Source: Cellulosimicrobium cellulans
Lineage (GTDB): Bacteria; Actinomycetota; Actinomycetes; Actinomycetales; Cellulomonadaceae
DNA length: 64,000 bases
Direction of reading: 5' to 3'
Assembly (NCBI RefSeq): GCF_007679345.1
Contig: NZ_VEGH01000007.1
Location: 1-64,000 of the forward strand
Shown: positions 9,068 through 17,936 of the stretch, piece after piece
Layout: every line of letters starts with the position of its first letter
How positions within the stretch are numbered: the stretch's first letter is position 1
Program-made: the position numbers and the translations under genes
Notes under the pieces: generated by a model
What the model was told of the DNA's origin: nothing
The model's input: the letters and a program-made list of their open reading frames with translations, nothing else
Databases searched by the model: none

Positions 9068-11080
9068 ATGACGTCCGCGACGACGCGCGACAGTGCCGAG
9101 GAGATCATCCGGGCCGTCGGAGGCCCGGAGAACGTCCTCAGCCTGACCCACTGCGCCACCCGGCTGCGCTTCGAGCTGCGCGACGCCTCGGTGGTCGACC
9201 AGCAGGCCGTGGAGGCGGTGCCCGGCGTGATGGGCGCCGTGCCGCAGTCCGGCGAGCGCTACCAGGTGGTCGTCGGCGGGGCCGTGCAGACGGTGTTCAC
9301 GCAGATCATGCACCTGCCGCAGATGTCCGGGGTGGGCGCTGGCCGGCAGTCCGACGCCGACGTGAAGGCCGCCGCCCGCTCCAAGGCGCGCGGCAAGGTC
9401 GCCTGGCTGGACGCGGTCTTCGAGTACCTGTCCGACTCGTTCCGGCCGCTGCTCGGCGTGCTGCTCGGCGCCTCGCTGATCATCGCGTTCGCCGCGGTGC
9501 TGGACGCCCTCGGCGTGGTGGACTTCCGCGCCGCGGACAAGCCCGCGACCTGGGTGTTCGTCGACGCGATGTGGCGCGCGGTGTTCTACTTCCTGCCGAT
9601 CATGGTGGCGTACAACGCGGCCAAGAAGCTGCAGGTCGACCCCTGGCTCGGCGCCACGATCATGGCCGCCGTGATGACGCCGGACTTCCTGAAGCTCACC
9701 GACGCGGCCACGACGGTGTGCACCACCAACGCCACGCTCGGCACCACGGCGTGCGTCGCCGACGTGTTCGGCCTGCCGATGCAGCTGAACGACTACGGCG
9801 GCCAGGTGTTCGTGCCGCTCATCATGGTCGCGGTGCTCGCCCCGGTGTACCGCGGGCTGAAGCGGGTGTTCCCGGAGAACATCCAGATGGTGTTCGTGCC
9901 GTTCCTGTCGATGGTCGCGATGATCCCGGTCACCGCGTTCCTGCTCGGCCCGCTCGGCATCTGGCTCGGCTCCGGCCTCGGCGACGGCCTGGCGTGGCTC
10001 AACGGCAACGCCCCGATCGTGTTCGCCATCGTGATCCCGCTGATCTACCCGTTCCTGGTCCCGCTGGGCCTGCACTGGCCGCTCAACGCCCTGATGCTGG
10101 TCAACCTCAACACCCTCGGCTACGACTTCATCCAGGGCCCCATGGGCGCGTGGAACTTCGCCTGCTTCGGCGCCACCGCCGGCGTCCTCGTCCTCGCGGT
10201 CCGCGACCGGGACGTGCAGATGCGGCAGACCGCGACCGGCGCGCTCGCAGCCGGCCTGCTCGGCGGCATCTCGGAGCCCTCGCTGTACGGCATCCACCTG
10301 CGGTTCAAGCGGATCTACCCGCGCATGCTCGTCGGCTGCCTCACCGGCGGCATCATCATCGGCGTGCTCGGCGGCGTCGACACCAACGCCTTCGCGTTCA
10401 CCTCGCTGCTGACCATCCCGGTGTTCAGCCCGATCCCGGTGTACCTGATCGCGATCGCCGCGGCGTTCGCGGTGTCGATGGTGCTGGTGATCGTGTCCGA
10501 CTACCGCACCCCGGAGCAGCGCGCCGAGGCCCTGGCCGCCAAGGCCCAGGCGGAGGCCGACCTGGCGCTGGAGACGGCGTCGGCGGCCGCCGCCCCGGTC
10601 CCGGCGGCCGCGGCGCCGGCGGGGCCCACCGCCGCCGTCCTGGCCCCCGTGGCCGGCGAGATCGTCCCGCTCGCCGAGGTCGACGACCCGGTGTTCGCCT
10701 CCAAGGCGCTCGGCGAGGGCGTCGGCGTCGTCCCGTCGGACGGCGTGGTGGTGGCCCCGGTCGCGGGCGAGCTGCTGACGGTCGCCGACACGGGCCACGC
10801 CTTCGGCCTGAAGACCGCCGACGGGGTCGAGGTGCTCGTCCACGTCGGGATCGACACCGTCAGGCTCGCCGGCACCGGCTTCCAGGTGGCCGTCCGCAAG
10901 GGCGAGCACGTGGCCGCGGGGGACCGGCTCGTCACGGTCGACCTCGGCGTCGTCCGCGAGGCCGGGTACGACACCACGACGCTCGTCACGGTGGTCAACG
11001 CCCGCGCGCTCACGCGCGTCGAGCCCCGCCCGGCCGGTAGCGTCGCCCGGGGCGGCGTCGTCATCGACGTCGAGCCCTGA
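9068..11080 (+). CDS. bglP: PTS beta-glucoside-type permease, EIIBCA
   Basis: A 670-residue membrane permease that imports and phosphorylates a sugar, probably an aryl or beta-linked glucoside, using phosphate from HPr. Domain order is IIB (about 9-85; phosphocysteine C29 in LTHCATRLRFEL), IIC (about 105-480, roughly ten membrane helices, with GGISEPSLYGIHLRFKRIYP) and IIA (about 515-670; phosphohistidine H592 in VEVLVHVGIDT). An Ala/Pro linker joins IIC and IIA. ATG 9068 is preceded by CGAGGAG at a good distance; longer frames upstream would run through the terminator hairpin. Control by RAT antitermination points to induction by its own substrate. Substrate identity is inferred from family and regulator, not proved. 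Confidence 0.9.
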   Translation: MTSATTRDSAEEIIRAVGGPENVLSLTHCATRLRFELRDASVVDQQAVEAVPGVMGAVPQSGERYQVVVGGAVQTVFTQIMHLPQMSGVGAGRQSDADVKAAARSKARGKVAWLDAVFEYLSDSFRPLLGVLLGASLIIAFAAVLDALGVVDFRAADKPATWVFVDAMWRAVFYFLPIMVAYNAAKKLQVDPWLGATIMAAVMTPDFLKLTDAATTVCTTNATLGTTACVADVFGLPMQLNDYGGQVFVPLIMVAVLAPVYRGLKRVFPENIQMVFVPFLSMVAMIPVTAFLLGPLGIWLGSGLGDGLAWLNGNAPIVFAIVIPLIYPFLVPLGLHWPLNALMLVNLNTLGYDFIQGPMGAWNFACFGATAGVLVLAVRDRDVQMRQTATGALAAGLLGGISEPSLYGIHLRFKRIYPRMLVGCLTGGIIIGVLGGVDTNAFAFTSLLTIPVFSPIPVYLIAIAAAFAVSMVLVIVSDYRTPEQRAEALAAKAQAEADLALETASAAAAPVPAAAAPAGPTAAVLAPVAGEIVPLAEVDDPVFASKALGEGVGVVPSDGVVVAPVAGELLTVADTGHAFGLKTADGVEVLVHVGIDTVRLAGTGFQVAVRKGEHVAAGDRLVTVDLGVVREAGYDTTTLVTVVNARALTRVEPRPAGSVARGGVVIDVEP

Positions 11081-11087
11081 CCGCCCT

Positions 11088-11121
11088 CGCGGGGGCCGCG
11101 CCGGACGGTGCGGCCCCCGCG
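11088..11121 (+). terminator. strong hairpin between PTS and antiterminator genes
   Basis: CGCGGGGGCCGC (11088-11099) and GCGGCCCCCGCG (11110-11121) form a perfect 12-bp stem with a 10-nt loop, 8 nt past the PTS stop. It may lower expression of the downstream regulator. Confidence 0.6.
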
Positions 11122-11167
11122 CGCGGCGCCCCCGGGCGTCGCACCCCCGACCCCGGCGAGGAGCGAC

Positions 11168-12016
11168 GTGGACATCCTCCGCGTGTTCAACAACAACCTG
11201 GTGCTCGCGCGCGACGAGGACGGCTCCGAGGTGATCCTCACCGGCCGCGGGCTGGGCTTCCAGGCGAAGCCGGGCGACCGTGCGGACCCCGGGCGGGTCG
11301 TGCGCGTCTTCCGCCCCGACGACGGCCGGGACCCGGACCACCTCGCGGGTCTGCTCGCGGGCATCCCGCCGGAGCACGTCCAGCTGGTCGGCGACGCACT
11401 CACCGAGGTCGGCCTGCAGGCCGTCGCGGCCCGGCCGGCGCTCGTCGTCGCGATGGCGGACCACGTCAGCTTCGCGCTGGCGCGGGCCGAGGCGGGACAG
11501 ACGGTCGAGTACCCGCTGCTCGCCGAGGTGACCAACCTGTACGCGGGGGAGCACGCCCAGGCCACCCGCCTCCTCGCCGCCATCAACGCCCGCGTGGCGA
11601 CCCCGCTGCCGGCCACCGAGGCCGTCGGCCTGGCGCTGCACCTGGTCAACGCCGGGTTCGCGACCGGCGACCTCGCGTTCAGCTACACCATGACCGGCCT
11701 GATCCAGCAGTTCCTCGACGTCGTGGCCGGCGCGCACGGCGTCGTGCTCGAGGCCGGCTCGGTGAGCGTCGGCCGGTTCGTGACGCACCTGCGCTACCTG
11801 TTCGTCCGGGTGCACCAGCGCCGCCAGCTCGACGACGCCCGGCACTCCGCGGTCGGCGACGCGATCCGGCAGACCTACCCGGAGGCCGTGGACACGGCCG
11901 ACCGGCTCGCGCGGCTGGTCGAGGTCCGGCTGCAGGCGTCGCTGACGCCGGACGAGGTGGCGTACCTGGCGCTGCACGTCGCGCGCGTGGTCCAGGACGC
12001 GCAGCAGCCGGCCTGA
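11168..12016 (+). CDS. licT: BglG/LicT-family transcriptional antiterminator
   Basis: A 282-residue RNA-binding regulator. The CAT domain (residues 1-55, ILRVFNNNLVLARDEDGSE) binds the RAT. Two PTS-regulation domains follow: PRD1 with histidines in MADHVSFALARA (H99) and LALHLVNA, and PRD2 with histidines in VTHLRYLFVRVH and YLALHVARVV. All four regulatory histidine positions of LicT are thus kept. When the substrate is absent the permease would phosphorylate PRD1 and inactivate the protein; when it is present the dimer binds the RAT at 8963-8996 and lets transcription proceed. GTG 11168 has GAGGAG just upstream and places the CAT motif at the N-terminus; longer in-frame starts would add a Pro/Ala-rich tail untypical of the family. 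Confidence 0.93.
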   Translation: MDILRVFNNNLVLARDEDGSEVILTGRGLGFQAKPGDRADPGRVVRVFRPDDGRDPDHLAGLLAGIPPEHVQLVGDALTEVGLQAVAARPALVVAMADHVSFALARAEAGQTVEYPLLAEVTNLYAGEHAQATRLLAAINARVATPLPATEAVGLALHLVNAGFATGDLAFSYTMTGLIQQFLDVVAGAHGVVLEAGSVSVGRFVTHLRYLFVRVHQRRQLDDARHSAVGDAIRQTYPEAVDTADRLARLVEVRLQASLTPDEVAYLALHVARVVQDAQQPA

Positions 12017-12044
12017 GGCCGGCCCGACCGGTGAGCCGGCTCAC
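12007..12044 (+). terminator. hairpins after antiterminator gene
   Basis: GCCGGCC-TGA-GGCCGGC (12007-12023) folds around the stop codon, and the 14-bp palindrome GTGAGCCGGCTCAC follows at 12031-12044. Both lie between convergent licT and znuB. Confidence 0.4.
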
Positions 12045-12117
12045 GTCAGCGACCCGCCCGACACGCACCGGCGAGTCCGGCAGGACGCGCCACCCGGCGG
12101 GTCACGGCGCCGGGGAC

Positions 12118-13041
12118 TCAGCGGACCGCGGGGAGCTCCACGTCGTCCGGCAGCTCCGGGTGCGGGTCGTGCGGCGCGTCGTCGGTCCGCCGCCGGGCCA
12201 GCAGCGGCCGGGTGACCGCCGCCAGCGCGTACAGCCCGATCGCCAGCAGCACGATGGTCGCCCCCGGCGGGATGTCCTCCCAGTAGGTGATCGACAGCCC
12301 GACCACGCTGACGGCTACGCCGATGCCCGACGCCAGGGCCATCACCCGGGAGAACGAGCCGACCACCAGCTGCGCGACCGCCACCGGGACGATCATCAGC
12401 GCGCTGACCAGCAGCAGGCCGACGACCCGCATGGCGATCGTGACGGTGAGCGCCGACATGGCGGCGACGACCATGTTCAGCGCGGTGACCGGCAGGCCGG
12501 AGCCGCGGGCGAACTCCTCGTCGTGGCTCACCGCGAACAGCACGTGCCGCAGGCCGAGCCCGACCAGGAGCACGCCGACGGCGAGGCCGGCGGTCCACCA
12601 CAGGTCGCCGGTCGACACGGTCGAGATCGAGCCGAACAGGTAGGACACCAGGTTGGCGTTCGTGCCGCCGGCCAGCTTGATCAGCAGCACGCCGCCGGCG
12701 ATGCCGCCGTAGAACATGAGCGCGAGCGCCAGGTCGCCGGAGGTGCGGCCGCGCGCGCGCACCCACTCGATCGCGACCGACCCGATCAGCGCCGCGACCA
12801 CCGCGCCCGGGATGGCGAGCGTGTCCTGGGGGACCAGACCCGCCCAGGTGCCGACGAGCCAGCCGAGCGCGACGCCGGTGAGCGCGACGTGGCCGAGCCC
12901 GTCGCCCATCAGCGCGAGCCGCCGCTGGACGAGGAACGTGCCGACCACCGGCGCGGCGGCGCCGACCAGCACGGCGGCGATCAGCGCCCGCTGCATCAGC
13001 GGGGACGACAGCATCGCCCCGAGCGTCTCGAACCACGTCAC
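12118..13041 (-). CDS. znuB: zinc/manganese ABC transporter permease ZnuB
   Basis: A 307-residue ABC-3 family permease with about eight or nine membrane helices. It starts FETLGAMLSSPLMQRALIAA and carries the family segment RRLALMGDGLGHVALTGVAL (about 40-59), then the cytoplasmic loop near FAVSHDEEFARGSGL that contacts the ATPase. It forms the transmembrane channel for the metal delivered by ZnuA. GTG 13041 overlaps the znuC stop as GTGA. The C-terminal tail is hydrophilic and short. Last gene of the znuACB operon, convergent with licT. Confidence 0.9.
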   Translation of the reverse strand: MTWFETLGAMLSSPLMQRALIAAVLVGAAAPVVGTFLVQRRLALMGDGLGHVALTGVALGWLVGTWAGLVPQDTLAIPGAVVAALIGSVAIEWVRARGRTSGDLALALMFYGGIAGGVLLIKLAGGTNANLVSYLFGSISTVSTGDLWWTAGLAVGVLLVGLGLRHVLFAVSHDEEFARGSGLPVTALNMVVAAMSALTVTIAMRVVGLLLVSALMIVPVAVAQLVVGSFSRVMALASGIGVAVSVVGLSITYWEDIPPGATIVLLAIGLYALAAVTRPLLARRRTDDAPHDPHPELPDDVELPAVR

Positions 13042-13829
13042 GGCAGGACCTCCATGGACAGCCCGGTGCCCGGGTCCGGCGGGGGCGGGTCGGCGTGCGG
13101 GTGGGTGTGCTCGTGCTCGGGGCCGGCGTGCTCGCCGCGCGGGGTCGGCGGCGGGCCGTCGTAGACGACCCGGCCGTGCCGCAGGGCGACCGCGCGGTCG
13201 ATGAGCCCGGCGAACGAGCCGAGCTCGTGCAGGATCACCAGGACCGTGCCGCCCTGCTCATGCAGCCGGCGGACCGTGGCGACGAACGTCTCCTGCGTCG
13301 GCAGGTCGATCCCGGAGGTCGGCTCGTCGAGCACCAGGAGGTCGGGCTCGCGGACCAGCGCGCGGGCGATGAGCACCCGCTGCTGCTGGCCGCCCGACAT
13401 CTGCAGCACCGAGCGGCGCGCGTGCCGGGCCATGCCCACCTGCTCCAGCGCGGCGAGCGCCCGCTTCCGGGCGTCCCGCGGCGGGCGGAGCGTGCGACCG
13501 TGCACCAGTCCGGACACGACGACCTCGACCGCGGTGGCCGGGACGCCGCCGCCGGCGGGCAGCCGCTGGGGCACGTAGCCGATCCGGTCCCACGGGACGC
13601 CGTCGCCGAGCGCGCCGCCGAGCAGCCGGACCTCGCCCGCCGTGCGCGGCGCGATGCCGAGCAGCGCGCGGACCAGCGTGGACTTGCCGGAGCCGTTGGC
13701 GCCGAGCAGGGCGACGACCTCGCCGCGCTCGACCCGCAGGTCGACCCCCTGCAGGATCTGGTGCCCGCCGAGGACGACGTCGACGCCGGTGGCGAGGACG
13801 GCCGGCTCGGGCGCGGTGGTGTCGGTCAC
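13038..13829 (-). CDS. znuC: zinc/manganese ABC transporter ATPase ZnuC
   Basis: The ATPase (263 residues) that powers metal uptake. Walker A is GANGSGKST (about 45-53), the signature motif is MSGGQQQRV (about 142-150) and Walker B is [12 protein letters not shown]. The H-loop is LVILHELG, with Leu before His as in Znu/Mnt ATPases. The C-terminus is histidine-rich ([14 protein letters not shown]), which may buffer zinc. GTG 13829 overlaps the znuA stop as GTGA, the same arrangement as znuC/znuB; GTG 13835 is an alternative start two codons earlier. Confidence 0.93.
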   Translation of the reverse strand: MTDTTAPEPAVLATGVDVVLGGHQILQGVDLRVERGEVVALLGANGSGKSTLVRALLGIAPRTAGEVRLLGGALGDGVPWDRIGYVPQRLPAGGGVPATAVEVVVSGLVHGRTLRPPRDARKRALAALEQVGMARHARRSVLQMSGGQQQRVLIARALVREPDLLVLDEPTSGIDLPTQETFVATVRRLHEQGGTVLVILHELGSFAGLIDRAVALRHGRVVYDGPPPTPRGEHAGPEHEHTHPHADPPPPDPGTGLSMEVLP

Positions 13830-14779
13830 GAGCACGAGAGTGCCGTACGGAGCGTCTCCAGGTTGGCCTGGGACACCGAGACGTAGTCCTGCGTGTCGTC
13901 CGTCAGGCCCTCCAGCGGGTCCAGCACCGCGGTGTCGACGCCCAGCTCGTCGGCCAGCGTCTCGGCGACCTTCGGGCTGGCGAGCGTCTCGAAGAAGATC
14001 GTGGACACGCCCTCGTCCTGCACGACCCTCCCGACCTCGGCCAGGCGCGCCGGCGACGGCTCGCCCTCGGGGTCGACGCCGGAGATCCCGACCTGCTCCA
14101 GGTCGTACCGCTCGGCGAGGTAGGAGAAGGCCTCGTGGGTGGTGACGATCGTGCGGCTCTCGCAGGACGCCAGGCCGGTCTCGTACTCGGCGTCCAGGTC
14201 GGCCATCCGCTGCGCGAACGCCTCGGCGTTGGCCTGGAACTCGTCCGCGTGGTCCGGGTCGATCTCGGCGAGCTGCGCGGCGACGTCGTCGGCGACCGGC
14301 GGCAGGCGGGTCGGGTCGAGCCAGAAGTGCGGATCGAGGGAGCCATGTGCGTGATCGCCGTGGCCGTCCGCTGCCTCGTCCCCGTCCTCGGCGTGCTCGG
14401 CGGCGTGCAGCTCGGTGTCCTGCGCCGCGTCCACCACGTGCGCCGGCGGGTTGGCGTCGACCGCGTCGTCCACGGCGGCCTGGAAGTCCGAGAGGTAGAC
14501 CACGAGGTCGGCGCGACCGACCTCGTCCACCTGGGCGGGGGAGAGCTCGAGGTCGTGCGGCTCCGCGCCGGGGGGCGTCAGGGTGTCGACCTGCACCAGG
14601 TCGCCGCCGACCTGCTCCGCCACGTACTGCAGCGGGTAGAACGACGCCAGCACCGCGATGCCGTCGCCGTCGCCCGAGCCGCCGCCGGAGCCGCCGGAGC
14701 CCCCCGAGGAGCAGGCGGCGAGCGCGAGGACGGCGCCCGCGGACACGGCGAGGGGCAGGGTGGTGCGGCGGAAGGACAT
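13826..14779 (-). CDS. znuA: zinc ABC transporter substrate-binding lipoprotein ZnuA
   Basis: A 317-residue cluster A-I solute-binding protein. The signal peptide ends in the lipobox LALAAC (lipidated Cys23), followed by a Ser/Gly linker. The mature part has the metal-site surroundings [13 protein letters not shown] and [12 protein letters not shown], plus [13 protein letters not shown], and a histidine/acid-rich loop ([21 protein letters not shown]) between the first two ligand histidines, which is typical for zinc rather than manganese binders. It captures Zn(II) outside the membrane and delivers it to ZnuB. First gene of the operon, with a Zur-box-like palindrome 18 nt upstream of the start. 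Confidence 0.93.
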   Translation of the reverse strand: MSFRRTTLPLAVSAGAVLALAACSSGGSGGSGGGSGDGDGIAVLASFYPLQYVAEQVGGDLVQVDTLTPPGAEPHDLELSPAQVDEVGRADLVVYLSDFQAAVDDAVDANPPAHVVDAAQDTELHAAEHAEDGDEAADGHGDHAHGSLDPHFWLDPTRLPPVADDVAAQLAEIDPDHADEFQANAEAFAQRMADLDAEYETGLASCESRTIVTTHEAFSYLAERYDLEQVGISGVDPEGEPSPARLAEVGRVVQDEGVSTIFFETLASPKVAETLADELGVDTAVLDPLEGLTDDTQDYVSVSQANLETLRTALSCS

Positions 14780-14797
14780 GTCCCCATCATCCGACTG

Positions 14798-14814
14798 TTG
14801 AGAACGAGTGTCAA
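14798..14814. promoter_or_regulatory. putative Zur operator
   Basis: TTGAGAACGAGTGTCAA has perfect outer arms TTGA/TCAA and resembles the actinobacterial Zur consensus TTGAAAATGATTTTCAA at 13 of 17 positions. It lies just upstream of znuA and so would repress the operon when zinc is ample. Confidence 0.6.
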
Positions 14815-14877
14815 AACCGCTTCTCGCGGTGCCCGTCCGGCGTGCGGCGCCGCCGGTCACGGGCCGCCCCGGCCCGG

Positions 14878-14883
14878 TAGCCT
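14878..14883 (+). promoter_or_regulatory. -10 element TAGCCT of glyS
   Basis: TAGCCT predicts a start near 14890 and hence a 5' leader of nearly 60 nt with an AGGAG before GTG 14948. Confidence 0.45.
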
Positions 14884-14947
14884 GTCCGACGATCCCTTCC
14901 CCCGCGCCACCCAGGCGCGCAGGACCTCGGCACCAGGAGCACTCACC

Positions 14948-16333
14948 GTGGCAGCACCCTCCCGTCTCGACTCCGTCGTCTCCCTCGCCAAGCGGCGCGG
15001 CTTCGTCTTCCAGAGCGGGGAGATCTACGGCGGTTCCCGCTCCGCGTGGGACTACGGGCCCCTGGGCGTCGAGCTCAAGGAGAACATCAAGAAGCAGTGG
15101 TGGCGGACCGTCGTGCAGTCGCGCGACGACGTCGTCGGCCTCGACTCCGCGGTGATCCTGCCCCGCCAGGTGTGGGTGGCCTCGGGCCACGTCGGCGTGT
15201 TCACCGACCCGCTCACCGAGTGCCTGCACTGCCACAAGCGGTTCCGCGAGGACCAGATGGTCGAGGAGTTCGAGGAGAAGAAGGGCCGCGCGCCCGAGGG
15301 CGGCCTCGCCGAGATCGCCTGCCCGAACTGCGGCACCCGCGGCCAGTGGACCGAGCCGCGCGACTTCAACATGATGCTCAAGACCTACCTCGGCCCCGTC
15401 GAGGACGAGTCGGGCCTGCACTACCTGCGGCCGGAGACCGCGCAGGGCATCTTCGTGAACTTCGCGAACGTGCTGACCACCGCGCGCAAGAAGCCGCCGT
15501 TCGGCATCGGCCAGATCGGCAAGTCGTTCCGCAACGAGATCACGCCCGGCAACTTCATCTTCCGGACCCGCGAGTTCGAGCAGATGGAGATGGAGTTCTT
15601 CGTCGAGCCCGGCACCGACGAGACCTGGCACCAGTACTGGATCGACCAGCGCACCGACTGGTACGTCGACCTGGGCATCTCGCGCGAGAACCTGCGGCAC
15701 TACGAGCACCCCGCCGAGAAGCTGTCGCACTACTCCAAGCGCACCGTCGACATCGAGTACCGATTCGGCTTCTCCGGCTCGGAGTGGGGCGAGCTCGAGG
15801 GCATCGCGAACCGCACCGACTTCGACCTGTCGACGCACTCGAAGCACTCCGGCCAGGACCTGTCGTACTTCGACCAGACCAAGGACGAGCGCTGGGTGCC
15901 GTACGTCATCGAGCCGGCCGCCGGCCTGACCCGGTCGCTCATGGCGTTCCTCGTCGAGTCGTACGCCGAGGACGAGGCCCCGAACGCCAAGGGTGGCGTC
16001 GACAAGCGCACCGTGCTCAAGCTCGACCCGCGCCTCGCGCCGGTCAAGGCCGCCGTGCTGCCGCTGTCCCGCAACGAGGCCCTGTCGCCGAAGGCGCGCG
16101 ACCTCGCCGCCGAGCTCCGGAAGTCGTGGAACGTCGACTTCGACGACGCGGGCGCCATCGGCCGCCGGTACCGCCGCCAGGACGAGATCGGCACCCCGTT
16201 CTGCATCACGGTCGACTTCGACACGCTCGAGGACCAGGCCGTCACCATCCGGCACCGCGACGACATGACGCAGGAGCGCGTCGCGCTCGACCAGGTGACC
16301 GGCTACCTCGCGCAGCGGCTCGTCGGGGCCTGA
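14948..16333 (+). CDS. glyS: glycyl-tRNA synthetase
   Basis: A 461-residue class II synthetase of the homodimeric (eukaryote/archaea-like) type. It charges tRNA-Gly. The N-terminal catalytic region has [20 protein letters not shown], a four-cysteine zinc site (CLHCHK and CPNCGTRG), class II motif 2 [32 protein letters not shown], and motif 3 [14 protein letters not shown]. The anticodon-binding domain fills the last 110 residues or so. GTG 14948 is preceded by CAGGAG; frames running upstream have no family sequence. Its TGA is followed at once by the YibE/F frame in the same phase. Confidence 0.96.
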   Translation: MAAPSRLDSVVSLAKRRGFVFQSGEIYGGSRSAWDYGPLGVELKENIKKQWWRTVVQSRDDVVGLDSAVILPRQVWVASGHVGVFTDPLTECLHCHKRFREDQMVEEFEEKKGRAPEGGLAEIACPNCGTRGQWTEPRDFNMMLKTYLGPVEDESGLHYLRPETAQGIFVNFANVLTTARKKPPFGIGQIGKSFRNEITPGNFIFRTREFEQMEMEFFVEPGTDETWHQYWIDQRTDWYVDLGISRENLRHYEHPAEKLSHYSKRTVDIEYRFGFSGSEWGELEGIANRTDFDLSTHSKHSGQDLSYFDQTKDERWVPYVIEPAAGLTRSLMAFLVESYAEDEAPNAKGGVDKRTVLKLDPRLAPVKAAVLPLSRNEALSPKARDLAAELRKSWNVDFDDAGAIGRRYRRQDEIGTPFCITVDFDTLEDQAVTIRHRDDMTQERVALDQVTGYLAQRLVGA

Positions 16334-16336
16334 CCC

Positions 16337-17545
16337 CTGGGCGGCTCGCACGGCCACGCGCACGGCGCGGGTCCCGCCGCCGACGTCACCGTCGGGCGGC
16401 GGGCCCGCGCCGTCGTCCTCGTGCTGCTCGGCGTCGCGCTGCTGGCGACCGTCGCCGGGCTCGTGGCGCTCTGGCCGCGCGAGGACGCGCCGACGCTGCA
16501 GACCACGCCGGACGGGTCGTCGTACGTCGAGGCGACCGCGACCGACGTCGACCTGCTCGCGGACGCGGAGAGCGGGCCGGCGCTGCTCGCGGAGACCGAC
16601 GACGGCGCGTCGATCACCGTGCAGGTCGCCCCCGAGTACCTCGACGTCATCGAGGCGGGCGACCGGATCCGGGTGCTGACGCTCCCGCAGGCCGGCGGGG
16701 CGCCGCCGTACGTGTTCGTCGACCTGGTGCGCGGGCCGCCGATGGCGCTGCTCGCCGCGGTGATGGGCGTCCTCGTGCTGGCGGTGGCGCGGCTGCGCGG
16801 GCTCGGCGCGCTCGCGGGCCTGGTCGTGTCCGTCGGCGGGGTGCTGTGGTTCACCGTCCCCGCGCTGCTCACGGGCGGGCCGCCGCTGCCGATCGCCCTC
16901 GTCACCGCGTCGGCGCTCATGTTCGTGCTGCTCTACCTGGCGCACGGGGTGTCGATCCGGACGTCCACCGCGCTGCTCGGCACCCTCGGCGGGCTGCTGG
17001 CGACCGGCGCGCTCGCCGCCTGGGCCACCGGGGCGACGCACCTCAATGCGCTCAGCGGCGAGTACGCGCTGGACCTGCGCGCCAACGCCCCCGAGGCCGA
17101 CCTGCAGGGGATCCTGCTCTGCGGCATCGTGCTCGCCGGGCTGGGCGTGCTCAACGACGTCACCATCACGCAGGTGTCGGCGGTGTGGGAGATCCGGGCG
17201 CTGTCGCCGGCCGCCTCCCGGCGGGACCTGTTCCGGGGCGGCATGCGGATCGGGCGGGACCACATCGCGTCGACCGTGTACACCGTGGCGTTCGCGTACC
17301 TCGGGGCGGCGCTGCCGCTGATCCTGCTCGTGGCGATGTCGGACCGGACGCTGCTCGACACGCTGACGAGCGGGGAGATCGCGGAGGAGGTCGTGCGGAC
17401 GCTGGTCGGGTCGATCGGCCTGGTGCTGGCGATCCCGCTGACGACCGCGATCGCCGCGGCCCTGGCCCCGGCCCCGGCGCCGCCGGCGGTCGCCGCGCCC
17501 GCCGCGCCCGCCTCGCCGGCCGAGGCCGACGCTCCCCGCTCCTGA
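16337..17545 (+). CDS. YibE/F family membrane protein, probable CTG start
   Basis: A membrane protein of the YibE/F family (unknown transport-like function) with about eight helices and the family core GVLNDVTITQVSAVWEIRAL plus GGMRIGRDHIASTVYTVAFAY. The first standard start codon in frame is GTG 16421, but that would begin inside the first membrane helix. Reading back to the glyS stop, the same frame encodes GGSHGHAHGAGPAADVT and RRARAVV, a histidine-rich head and a positive-inside flank that make biological sense. The only possible initiator there is CTG 16337, 4 nt after the glyS TGA, suggesting re-initiation. Using CTG gives 402 residues; using GTG 16421 gives 374. The paralogue at 19265-20533 has a histidine-rich tail instead. 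Confidence 0.7.
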   Translation: MGGSHGHAHGAGPAADVTVGRRARAVVLVLLGVALLATVAGLVALWPREDAPTLQTTPDGSSYVEATATDVDLLADAESGPALLAETDDGASITVQVAPEYLDVIEAGDRIRVLTLPQAGGAPPYVFVDLVRGPPMALLAAVMGVLVLAVARLRGLGALAGLVVSVGGVLWFTVPALLTGGPPLPIALVTASALMFVLLYLAHGVSIRTSTALLGTLGGLLATGALAAWATGATHLNALSGEYALDLRANAPEADLQGILLCGIVLAGLGVLNDVTITQVSAVWEIRALSPAASRRDLFRGGMRIGRDHIASTVYTVAFAYLGAALPLILLVAMSDRTLLDTLTSGEIAEEVVRTLVGSIGLVLAIPLTTAIAAALAPAPAPPAVAAPAAPASPAEADAPRS

Positions 17546-17552
17546 GCCGACC

Positions 17553-17618
17553 CGCCGAGTCTCCGGATCCGGACTGCGCACCGTGCGCGCCGCACAGGCC
17601 GCCGGCGGAGACTCGGCG
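17553..17618. repeat. inverted repeat, 13-bp arms, 40-nt spacer
   Basis: CGCCGAGTCTCCG (17553-17565) and CGGAGACTCGGCG (17606-17618) are exact reverse complements. They lie just after the YibE/F stop. The CGCCGAG head recurs at 52112 and 52131. Confidence 0.6.
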
Positions 17619-17632
17619 TCGACCGGGCGTCG

Positions 17633-17830
17633 TCAGGTGACGACGTGGAGAGGGCCCTCGTCCGGTGTCGGGACCTCGAAGGCGTCGAGGTAGGCCATGG
17701 CCCGGGCCGGGGGGACGGGGACGTCGTCGGGGCCGGTCCCGCCGCGGGCCGCGAGCCGGGCGAGGACGACGGCCCGCGGGGTGTCCAGGTCGTGCGCGGC
17801 GCGGTCGTGGCGCCGAGCCTGCAGCAGGTG
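17633..17830 (-). pseudogene. C-terminal gene remnant (P-loop kinase-like?)
   Basis: The minus strand encodes a tail ending AVVLARLAARGG, PARAMAYLDAFEVPTPDEGP and LHVVT before a stop at 17635. The D-x-P-x-x-V-x-L-A-R segment resembles the C-terminal lid of bacterial P-loop nucleotide/polynucleotide kinase-like proteins. Upstream of about 17830 the frame enters a strong hairpin and then sequence overlapping the padR gene, so no intact N-terminus exists. It looks like a decayed gene end. The family guess is weak. Together with the flanking repeats this explains the 391-nt stretch between the YibE/F and padR genes. Confidence 0.3.
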
Positions 17831-17864
17831 CGGGGTTCGGGGGCCTCGAACCCCGCGTGTGCTG
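17822..17864. terminator. long hairpin, possible terminator
   Basis: GCGGGGTTCG (17830-17839) pairs perfectly with CGAACCCCGC (17847-17856), loop of 7 nt; an outer CAGCA/TGCTG stem adds 5 bp after a 3-nt internal loop. The GGTTCG/CGAACC sequence recalls a tRNA T-arm but no tRNA surrounds it. Confidence 0.45.
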
Positions 17865-17923
17865 CCGTCTCGGCAGATGCTCGGGCTGGTCGGGCACTCT
17901 GGCTGTGCGGGTAGTTGATCTGA

Positions 17924-17929
17924 TACGGT
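17924..17929 (+). promoter_or_regulatory. -10 element TACGGT, leaderless
   Basis: TACGGT lies 7 nt before ATG 17937 of the padR gene. Confidence 0.5.
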
Positions 17930-17936
17930 ACTGGGC

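Noticed and set aside
17830..17856. tRNA-like T-arm sequence GGTTCG...CGAACC
   Set aside because: The stem is longer than a T-arm, the loop does not fit, and no acceptor, D or anticodon arm is found on either side; it is better read as a hairpin.
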